Origin: Diphasiastrum complanatum
Lineage: Eukaryota > Streptophyta > Lycopodiopsida > Lycopodiales > Lycopodiaceae
Reading direction: 5' to 3'
Assembly: GCA_029204225.1 (NCBI GenBank)
Contig: MU831962.1
Location: forward strand, 1-64,000
DNA length: 64,000 nt
Of the stretch, positions 1-64,000 are shown piece after piece. The notes beneath the pieces were generated by a model that saw nothing but the letters and a program-made list of their open reading frames with translations, ran no database searches and was not told the origin of the DNA. The position numbers and the translations under genes were made by a program. Each line of letters starts with the position of its first letter. Position 1 is the first letter of the stretch.

Positions 1-129
1 GCATGCAAGTAAAAAAAATTAGTACGTTTTTTCTAAAAGCACACACAGTAGGAGGATGCACCCATGCCACCATGGGTGCATCCTCTTGCTCCATACACAT
101 GCGCACGACATGCGCACAAATAGTTTTAG

Positions 130-136
<7 letters not shown>

Positions 137-199
<63 letters not shown>
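137..199. repeat. (TA)n microsatellite
   Basis: An uninterrupted TA dinucleotide run of about 31 units, preceded by TACATACA. Open frames crossing it translate to Tyr-Ile repeats and are not genes. Confidence 0.95.
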
Positions 200-201
<2 letters not shown>

Positions 202-1308
202 TCTAACCCTGAGGAGTCAGATACTATGAAGACTTGTATTTGGTTGTTTGATCTCTGTCGTGTAGAGTTAGTATCAATCTCAAGTATGAACCTTGTATCA
301 ACCTTTTTATCTCCAATCACTCATTTACTCATATATAGCAGCTAGATGATCTTGTCATATTCTAGCTTTTCCATTACAAGATCGTTAGCAGCTGTTTAAC
401 TAGTCAATTAGATCAATTATTATTGGAGCATAAAGACGTAACAACCTGTACTTGAAATCTTGTGTAAATCTGCAGAGTGTCGCATTCATCGGGAAAAATG
501 TCGCATTTCTTTAAGTGCCCGAAATGGCCCAAAATCCTAAGTAAACACTTTTGTCGTGTTTTTCGCAAAATCCTTTTGTACTCAGAATGACCCAAAAGTG
601 AAGTAGAATACTTTGTCGGGTGTTCGCCTTTTTCGCCTGTTGAAGTTTGTGAGCAAAAATGCAGACTATTGCGACAAACAGTTCAAAAAATGCAAACTGC
701 TGGAAAAAAAGTTTATTTTCTGCAAACTACTTTAAGAGAATGATTTACATAAAAGAAAAGGAGGGTAGTTAGGATGAGTAGGAGAAAGATTAAACTCCAA
801 CAGCTTGCCCCAACATCTTAGTCCCAAGATGTCGACTAGTCTAAGGAGGTTTTGTGTGAAATAAGGAGGCGACCAAATTGATAGGAGGGGGCCAATTTTA
901 GTCTTGAGCATTCTCTTGACTTTGTTTAGACTACCTTTAGTCTCAAAAACATTGATGTCATTGTAGACATTGCTTAATAGGACTGTATTGAGGGTTGATC
1001 TTGGTAGTTCAGAAGGTTGAAATGCAAATAATGTGCCACTTTTGAGGGTTGGATTATAGTAGCATAGCTCTCCTTCTCATTGAAAATGGCCGTTTCTAAG
1101 CAAATTCAATTGTTTTACTTGTAGTGGCTTTTCTTTTGTGTTATTGCTTTTAAGTAATGATTGACAAAGTTATAAATGCATTCTCTTGTACACTTGCAAT
1201 TCTCATTCGATTACTCTAAATATATTGTGAGTGAAATAATAAATATCGAAGATGGAAAGAAACATTACTCGAACATCTTAAATAATTAAACTCTTCGAGC
1301 TTACTTGA
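200..1308. other. Unassigned A/T-rich sequence
   Basis: I see no convincing coding region here. Around 480-720 there are several short TCGCATTT / TTTTTCGC-like words similar to those at 3410-3640, suggesting an old unidentified repeat in both places. Otherwise nothing is recognisable. Confidence 0.4.
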
Positions 1309-1560
1309 TGTTACAACTCCCTTAGATCTTCGATTGCCTTGAATATTGATGCACATCCCATAACAGTGACAACACATCGTATCCACCCATCAGTAGGGTC
1401 ACTGCCGACCCACCCCCAGCCAAGCCTCAGGTGGTAACTAGCGTCCCATACCACCAACCATCACCCTCAGCTCTCCCTAGCATCATCTCCTAGCCTGGAG
1501 ATGTTGGGGGAGGAAGAGAGAAAGCAGAACAGCTCCTTCAATGTGGGATGCTACTAACTA
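1309..1560 (-). repeat. Gypsy LTR fragment, same family as the LTR at 58803-59271
   Basis: The plus strand starts TGTTACAACTCCC and shares long stretches with 58803 onward: GACCCACCCCC, CCCATACCACCAACCATC and CTCAGCTCTCCCTAGCA-like blocks. As for the better copy, the element sense is the minus strand, so this is the 3' part of its LTR. No body of the element is attached, so it is a solo or truncated LTR. Confidence 0.65.
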
Positions 1561-1744
1561 TCAACAGAACGATCTCAATAGAGGAAGAGATAGAAAATGC
1601 CGAATAGGATCACGACTCATGCGTTGAGGACCGCTGAGATATTTTCATACTCAAAAGAATTTTAAGATTTGAGTACAGTCCACCAAAAAGGCTAAATATG
1701 GAGCATGAACAACATGGATGGTTACAGAATGGCATAACTTAGAT

Positions 1745-2379
1745 GTTGAATCTTCTGCTCCTTTGCACCTGTTGGTGAAGATGAGCTGGATGTGTATATA
1801 TACACGACATCCTTGGGATTACAAGAATTGCTTAACTAATCTATAATTAAAAGACTAATTTAGTCTAATCCAATATCTGGTCGAGAATGTACTTTACAGA
1901 TATTTGATGTACAACAAAATCTGTACAATGTGTATATGAGTCAGACGAGACGGGTGACTCGATGGAGTCGAAGTAGTTGAATGAGTTGATTGTCGAAGTC
2001 GTCGAGTGACTCGATCGTCGAAGTAGTTGGATGACTCGATCGTCGAAGTAGTCGAATGAGTCGATCGTCGAAGTAGTTGGATGAGTCGGACACTTCGGTT
2101 GGTCATCGAGTGACTTGATGGTTGAGGTAGTCAGAGATGGACAGGTCTTCGATCTTCTTCAAATGGATTGAAATGACATTCGAATGTGGAGATTGACAAG
2201 AATGGATACCCTTTGTTCTAGAGATGAGGATTAGCCGGAAGGTCGATGTAGTCATCCTTCGAATAGTTCAGCTGATTCAATTAGATCAATGATTAACTCA
2301 AGGATAAAAAATGTGTAGAAATATTCTTGAATTTGAAATTGAATCGCCAAGGAGGAAACTGTGAGCTTAATCTCCAACA
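1745..2379 (-). repeat. Copia 3' LTR remnant
   Basis: On the minus strand the sequence TGTTGGAGATTAAGCTCACA begins at 2379, directly after a polypurine tract (complement of 2380-2392, AAGGGGGAC). That is the classic PPT/LTR start of a Copia element, and Copia pol lies just upstream in the same sense. The left end near 1745 is uncertain. Confidence 0.55.
1956..2133. repeat. 25-bp minisatellite inside a Copia-type LTR
   Basis: About five close copies and one or two degenerate copies of a 25-bp unit of the form GACTCGATCGTCGAAGTAGT plus TGGAT. It is CpG-rich (TCGATCGTCGA) and lies in what appears to be the 3' LTR of the minus-strand Copia remnant that starts at 2379. Confidence 0.75.
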
Positions 2380-2392
2380 GTCCCCCTTAAGG

Positions 2393-2960
2393 TCACGGTT
2401 GGTGCCTTGAATGTCTTAGTCAGGTTTAGCATGTTGAAGAATTTCTAATGCTTGATCTTGGGAAGAGCCTTGGTGAATATGTATACAACCATTTCAGATG
2501 TGGAACAATATTCGAGGATCACTTGTCCTGAGAAAACCTTTTCCCGAATGAAGTGGTATTGGATTTCAATGTGCTTTGACTTGCCATGAAATATGGAATT
2601 CTAAATATTTTTGCTGAGATGGATCTTCTTATGCAATCTATCTCTAGTAATGTGTATTCTTCACAGTGAATGAACAGTGCCTAAGTCGATCATGTCGAAT
2701 TCCTGCAACAGATCACTCTTAGCAGTGTGCAACAAGAATGTGTCATTAGACAGAATAAGTGCATCATCTATACATAGAGCTATATAAACTGAATTGACAC
2801 CTGTGTGTTTGGAATAAACATTACAGTCAACTGAATTGTTTGCAAAGCCTAGTTGAATAAGATAAGCATTAATTCGTTCGAATCAAGCCCTTGCAGCTTG
2901 TTTCAAACCATAGATTGCTTTGTGCATTACTATAATTCTCATAGTTATAGAAAACGGGAC
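2393..2960 (-). pseudogene. Copia pol remnant (RT / RNase H ends)
   Basis: In sense (minus) order there is an RT piece reading KAIYGLKQAARA, then YIALCIDDALILSND where the expected YVDD box has become CIDD, then a jump to the C-terminal RNase H region reading [12 protein letters not shown] and FTKALPKI. Stops and an internal deletion interrupt it. It leads into the PPT and LTR at 2379, so it is the 3' end of one broken Copia element. Confidence 0.7.
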
Positions 2961-3380
2961 AAGGAGTAAAATACATGACATCCCCTCCCTCTCAAGAGAC
3001 ATCATCCACGATGACAAACTCAGGGTATTGTGCACATAAATGTGCGAGTTCTCCCAAGTAGCACATGTAAGAGGTCTACCATGCCAAGCAACCAACAATT
3101 CTTGGATCAAGCAATTACGTAGACGTCTATCCAATATCTTTGTTGGCCCATTAGTCACGTCGTGTTGCTCTTGAAAATAACATAAACCATCAACCAACAA
3201 GTTATCATCGTCAAGTAAAACTCTCTTAAACCTAGAAACATGAAAGACATGATGTACTTTACAATAAAGCTAATTTATAAGCAACATCACTTATCTTTTT
3301 GACAACTTTCTAGGGTCCATAATTGTTAGATTTCTTATGCTCAGCCTTAACAAATTGTTCAAGGAATGAGCATCATGAAA
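2960..3380 (-). pseudogene. Gypsy integrase C-terminus and chromodomain remnant
   Basis: Minus-strand frames read YGP-KVVKKISDVAYKLAL, typical of the C-terminal region of chromovirus integrase, followed by a chromodomain-like stretch TKILDRRLRNCLIQELLVAW with CATWE. Frames shift and stops occur. It abuts the Copia RT piece at about 2960, so one element was inserted into or deleted against the other. Confidence 0.65.
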
Positions 3381-3399
3381 ATAGCCAAAGGCCGACTAC

Positions 3400-3640
3400 A
3401 TGTTTTGGACCTTCGCATTTTTTCACCTTTGGGATTTTTTGTGCCTTAACCATTTCTAAGCACCTTCGCCTTTTTTGCCATCTTCGCATTTTTTGCACCT
3501 TCGCGAAAAAGGCGACACAATGATCAAAATCCATTCTAGAATTGTCTTAAACATTTTAAGATAGCGGTTTTTCTGCACCTTCGGGATTTGCATACCTTCC
3601 CTGTTCAAAGGCACCTTCGAGTTTTTCGGATTTTTCCACA
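3400..3640. repeat. Degenerate TTCGCATTTTTTGCACC-type repeats
   Basis: Words such as CACCTTCGC, TTTTTTGCC and TTCGCATTTTTTGCACC recur several times. The spacing is irregular and no coding frame is credible. Similar words occur at 480-720. Confidence 0.4.
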
Positions 3641-3779
3641 ACAGTGGCAGACCGACGTCGCTAACTTATCATCAACCCTAAAAATGGCTAGATAGCTATA
3701 TATACCAAGGGCGGTTACCTACTTTGTACATATACAAAGACTGGCGTAAATAACATTCAATGCTTGATATTGAGATTAT

Positions 3780-4378
3780 GTTGCTGCAAGAGAAAACAAG
3801 AGGTGGAGCATCATCATCTTCCATCAACGACTCGCAAGCCTTATTCTCAAAGAAGAACACAAGGAAACAATAGAAGAAAAAAGTTGCTAGACAAATCGAC
3901 GACAATCAGCAACAACCACATAAGACCCAAAATCAGCAACCTGCTCAGAACAAGAAGAGACTATTCTACAAATACTACAAGAGGACAAACCACGAAATTC
4001 AGGACTGTCGAGTCTTGAACTTCAATAACGACAAGAAGATAGCTGGATCAACAAGCCCATGCAGACATAAAGCAGTAGATCCAAGACGACGACGACGACG
4101 AGCAAGAAGCCTTCATGGTGAACCATCACCATGTCGAACAACTAGAGGAATGGTTCCTTGATTCTAGAGCAACGCAACACATGACAAGCCATCAAGAATG
4201 GTTTAACGACTATTCGGCCTACAACACCAAGAAGTTTGTTCACCTTGGAGATAACAACTCACACATAATCGAAGGTGAAGGTACTATTAGATTGAATTTT
4301 CAGAATGGACTGTCGAAACTGATGCCAAATGTATTGTATGTCCCGAACTTGACGAAAAATCTGTTGTCGGTCAGCTAA
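3780..4378 (+). pseudogene. Copia gag zinc knuckle and protease remnant
   Basis: Plus-strand frames show a degraded CCHC region (YKYYKRTNHEIQDCRVLN, first cysteines lost) and then the protease segment EEWFLDSRATQHMTSHQEW, where the catalytic DSGA has become DSRA. It continues to LPNVLYVPNLTKNLLSVS-like sequence and stops at 4376. The changed active site and missing cysteines show it is dead. No pol follows. Confidence 0.75.
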
Positions 4379-4490
4379 TCTAGATCCATTCACTAATTGT
4401 TGTAAATACTTGTATAGTCGCATACTCTGTAGAAATACACTTGTTTGACAGTATGCAGAAATACAAAAGAATCAATGACAATGTCTCCCC

Positions 4491-4634
4491 GATTGTTCGG
4501 ACACCTTCGACTATTCGGTCATCCTTGATTATTTGGCCATCTTCGATTGTTCGGCCATACTTGATTGTTCTACCATCTCAGACCATCTGACCAAATTCGA
4601 TTATTCGGCCATCCTCGAACAATCAGCCGTAACT
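4491..4634. repeat. 18-bp minisatellite, eight units
   Basis: Eight contiguous 18-bp units of the type GATTGTTCGGCCATCTTC, each differing at a few positions. The unit is a multiple of three, so one frame reads a hexapeptide repeat (D-Y/C-S-A-I-L/F), although no start or longer frame supports translation. It lies in LTR-like sequence after the Copia remnant. Confidence 0.8.
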
Positions 4635-5736
4635 ATCAGCGGATCAACAAGTACATTGAGTCACAGACATAATCTCTAACAGAATCAAATACTGTCCGAA
4701 GGCGACTGCCAACAATACGTAGTGCCTTAATCCTAATTGTAAAGTACAGACTAAGAATTCTTTTAATTAGTTAGTCATGTGTATATAATTCAGCAATTCA
4801 TCAGTTGTTCGGTTGGACAAGACAAGACAAGTAGAAATCGGTTGGATCAATAATCTATCCGATCAATCGAACCTCTAGAGCGCAATTGTTTTGTTCTTTC
4901 TCTATGTTATTATAGAGCATTGTTTCAAGAAGAACGCAACTCTAATTGCATTCATATTGTATCTATTCGCGACTGAATAATCAATGTTTCAGTAATCTAG
5001 GTCTTGTATATTGTGTTTGAATGTTCATTTTATTCATGTTCAGATTCTTTCTGCTCGCAGATAAACATATTCATAGATTAAACTGTCTTGTATGACTGAT
5101 AGTCTGAGTCGATTGTGAGGCTCTAATCTCCGCACCTAATACGCTTCCGCAAAGCTAAATCTAAAACCAATCTAATTCGTGCATGGCTATGGAATTGATT
5201 GTATTGATCCAGTGACTTCGAAGCTGTGATCAAGTAGGACAAACTTTGAACTATCGAGTCGGTCTGAATATGATAGACGTAGTTGCATGCACCGAGGATT
5301 CCCCACTCGTTTCTCTATGTCGTGACGCGCAGACCTTCAGGCACTCCTATCGCTTTATATTCGGGCATGGTTGGGAGGAAATTGAGCAGCTAGCTCCTAT
5401 GTTTGCATGAACTCATGCTTTGTACAAGTTTATGGACAATAATCATGGTTGTACATGTTTAGTGACAATGTAAAAGATCTGGTAGAGTTTTTGTAAACAA
5501 CTTTTCCATGTGATGAAGTTTTGAAGTTCAGATGAGGAAAAATCTGACACCATGAACCCATATGTGTTGGCCACATCATTTTGGGGATAGGGGTCGTAAC
5601 ACGGTCAAAATCCAAATAAGGTCTATCCGAGTAGGGTGTATCTATGGGTAGAGTTGTTGACTACCATCCAAACGTGGAAGCTCAAATTCCTAATCATCAT
5701 CCAATCCTTGATTAGAGTGTAATGAGATCTAAGAAA
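4635..5736. other. LTR-like and unique sequence upstream of the hydrolase gene
   Basis: Positions 4730-5190 resemble a Copia LTR (short AATCTCTAACAG and repeated A/T-rich words) and share short matches with the complement of 1800-1870. From about 5400 onward the sequence is unremarkable and is probably promoter-proximal host DNA. No coding region is credible. Confidence 0.4.
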
Positions 5737-5743
5737 TATATAA
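5737..5743 (+). promoter_or_regulatory. Candidate TATA box of the hydrolase gene
   Basis: TATATAA lies 173 bp upstream of the initiator ATG in ordinary-looking sequence downstream of the transposon scraps. It is the best core-promoter match in the 250 bp before the gene. No transcript evidence is available, so this is only a positional suggestion. Confidence 0.35.
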
Positions 5744-5845
5744 CAAGCACTAGTTTCTTAACAAGAAAAAAGTCCCAAATGAGAAGGGGGAACTTATATG
5801 CGCTCATTGGCAGGAAGAACAAACAGTATCATTTAGTCCTCCGAA

Positions 5846-5890
5846 GAAAGAAGAAGAAGAAGAAGAAGAAGTAAAAGGAGGAGGAGGATT
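5846..5890 (+). repeat. GAA/GGA purine repeat in the probable 5' UTR
   Basis: A run of GAA triplets followed by GGAGGAGGA lies 25-70 bp before the ATG. Such purine-rich microsatellites are common in plant 5' UTRs. It probably lies within the leader of the hydrolase mRNA and could vary in length between individuals. Confidence 0.6.
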
Positions 5891-5915
5891 TTGATCGTAG
5901 CAAGCATTCCATGTT

Positions 5916-62251
<56,336 letters not shown>

Positions 62252-63190
62252 TTATAATACTGCCTGTGTTTATCAGGATGAATAATGTGACTTTCCGTAT
62301 GTTTTAGAAAGAATTTACTTTAACCAGTGCCATGTAATTCTTGAAACTCATTCTAAAATATCATCCCACAGTCCCCCAAATGTTCAATTTAAAAGTGTGT
62401 GAAGAAAAATCTCACCTTGTTCCACACTCTTGTAGGCGTGCCTGTTATTTAGCCAAATGTGGAGATTAGATTGAATTGAATAAAAAAATTGCTTTTTTTA
62501 ACACGGTTACATCATCTAACAAGAAGTTCAAAGCCTTCAGGTTCCATACTAATAATATGCTTTGTACCGGTCACAAATGAAATCAGACTTAATCTTAGAT
62601 GACTTGCCACTACATTAAGCTAATAACATTCAAACATGAAGATTTTAAAGACTCCATACTGAGATTATAGACTATGCTTTAGTATTGAGGTTCATTGCAC
62701 ATGACACATTGTCATCAAGTCTATAATCAGTGGCATCAAAGAATTTTTGTGTAGGAAATAATCTAAGCAAAACTCAGAAAAGAAAAGTCTAAAACTAATG
62801 TGATTTAATTCTCCAATTTAAAACTAGCATCAATTATTATAAGTTAGCACTGTTGTGTTCCCAACACATTAGGCTTGTACATATTGGCAATACATTTTCA
62901 GTAAATGTAAATGTAAAAGTTAATATTCTGCTATTCAACCTATTTATTTTCCTTTGGTAGTCAATACACCTGATTATCTTCTAAAAAATGGGCTTGATAT
63001 ATGCTTTGATATCTTAACCTTGGAGGGCATCATCAATATTGTCAATGGATTCCATCTGTCATTCAGCAACATCACCATAGGTGGTCAAAGCATCGACACC
63101 AATACATGTGGGTGAAGTTTAGGGATGTAAGCTTAAAGTTGTAAATATCTACGAGTATTTTTCAGAGTAGAGAGCGTAATGTTATTTGCC
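62252..63190. other. 3' UTR and downstream sequence
   Basis: A/T-rich sequence after the stop codon. The first 230 bp are probably 3' UTR. Beyond the candidate AATAAA at 62478 I see no gene. Confidence 0.5.
62477..62483 (+). terminator. Candidate polyadenylation signal of the hydrolase gene
   Basis: A GAATAAA hexamer context occurs about 230 bp after the stop codon at 62251, inside an A/T-rich stretch. It is a plausible 3'-end signal for a normal-length 3' UTR. Other A/T-rich near-matches exist closer to the stop, so this choice is tentative. Confidence 0.35.
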
Positions 63191-63980
63191 ATAGCAAACA
63201 ATAAAATTGAGATTTCAATCACATAATAGCACATGCAAACGTTTGTATGAAATCGAACAATACGTGTTGATTGGCCAGAAACTAAGAAAAAAATCACATA
63301 TTGAGAGTGTGACAGCAATCTAAGACAACAGAGGAATTGATTCATTTGTCAGTTGCATCTTTGATCAATTGAAAAAGCATAGTAGGATCATAGCGTTTAG
63401 CGCACAATTTTTCTCAGTGATTCCCTTTCGTGATTTGTTTGTTGTATTCCAATAGCTTCAATTTACATATTCTCTATTATTTGTGTATGTGTTTATTATA
63501 GCTGAATGCACTCATATTGCTTTTCTGTCTAAATCAGAAATATTTTTATTGTTAGATTTCATTCTTGAAATCATTTGTAATAGCAAACAATAAAATTGAG
63601 ATTTCAATCACATAATAACACATATGCAAACGTTTGTATGAAATCGAATACGTGTTGATTGGCTAGAAACTAAGAAAAAAAATCACAAATTGAGAGTGTG
63701 ACAGCAATCTAAGACAACAGAGGAATTGATTCATCTGTTAGTTGCATCTTCGATCAATTGAAAAAGCATAGTAGGATCATAGCGCTTAGCGTACAACTGT
63801 TGTGAATTTTCTCGGTCACATGATTCCCTTTCGTGATTTGATTGTTGTATTCCAATATTTTCAATTTACATACTCTCTATTATTTGTGTATGTGTTTATA
63901 ATAGTTGAATGCACTCATATTGCCTTTCTGTTTAAAAAATATTCTTATTGTTAGATTTCATTCTTGAAATCATTTGTAAT
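63191..63980. repeat. Tandem duplication, period ~389 bp
   Basis: The block starting ATAGCAAACAATAAAATTGA at 63191 recurs from 63580 with small indels and substitutions through TTCTTGAAATCATTTGTAAT. Internal words such as GAGAGTGTGACAGCAATCTA and GAATTGATTCAT are shared. The second copy ends near 63980 and the sequence then differs, so two copies are seen. No coding content. Confidence 0.93.
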
Positions 63981-64000
63981 GTGGAACTATTTTGACATTT

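Noticed and set aside
3-320. Open frames of Tyr-Ile repeats across 137-199
   Set aside because: They are translations of a (TA)n microsatellite with no flanking coding signal.
2393-4378. Endogenous pararetrovirus
   Set aside because: The RT and protease pieces have Copia and Gypsy motif order with chromodomains, LTRs and tRNA primer sites. No movement-protein or coat motifs are seen.
4491-4634. CRISPR-like array
   Set aside because: The 18-bp units are contiguous and variable with no spacers, and the genome is a plant's. It is a minisatellite.

Overview
The window is nuclear DNA of a land plant with a large, transposon-rich genome. The evidence is a split plant-type gene for an auxin-conjugate (IAA-amino acid) hydrolase of the ILR1/ILL family, surrounded and invaded by Ty3/Gypsy chromoviruses, Ty1/Copia elements and LINEs. 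Introns this long fit a gymnosperm, fern or lycophyte better than a compact angiosperm, but I cannot name the species from the sequence.

Layout. Positions 1-5700 hold broken retrotransposon pieces (Copia RT, Gypsy integrase/chromodomain, Copia gag-protease, LTR scraps) and two minisatellites. The host gene runs from 5916 to 62251 on the plus strand. Its five exons (5916-6329, 20721-20846, 23661-23975, 60592-60717, 61865-62251) are all joined in phase 0 and give 455 residues, so about 1.4 kb of coding sequence is spread over 56.3 kb. Intron 1 (14.4 kb) carries a Copia gag remnant and an old antisense LINE split by a complete Gypsy chromovirus (11324-17641) with an intact 1595-residue gag-pol, 358-bp LTRs that differ at one base, and a perfect GTCAT target duplication. 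Intron 2 (2.8 kb) has a possible solo LTR. Intron 3 (36.6 kb) is a transposon nest: Gypsy and LINE fragments (25-27.9 kb); a deleted relative of the intact Gypsy (27872-31620); a Copia fragment; a Gypsy element (33340-42785) split by a 4.6-kb gag-protease element with AGTTA...TAACT LTR ends; another Copia fragment; a head-to-tail run of five LINE copies (43.6-50.8 kb); a Copia element (50811-56721) with TSD GGTTC inserted in the LTR of a truncated Gypsy (to 59271); and a LINE piece. Intron 4 is short. Downstream of the gene lies a 389-bp tandem duplication (63191-63980).

How the parts relate. The hydrolase keeps every expected metal ligand and all splice junctions, so it looks functional despite the insertions. 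Most Gypsy elements lie antisense to it. The LINEs form one family with a CT-rich 5' region, a coiled-coil/RRM-like ORF1, an ORF2 with APE endonuclease, RT and a C-terminal CCHC motif, and a distinctive 3' end: a two-part hairpin with covarying bases, then AATAAA, then a (TC)n tail. Nearly every tail is followed directly by another LINE piece in the same orientation, and several copies lack the whole middle of the element. These LINE features, the altered LTR ends of the 4.6-kb element and the young intact chromovirus are the most notable items.
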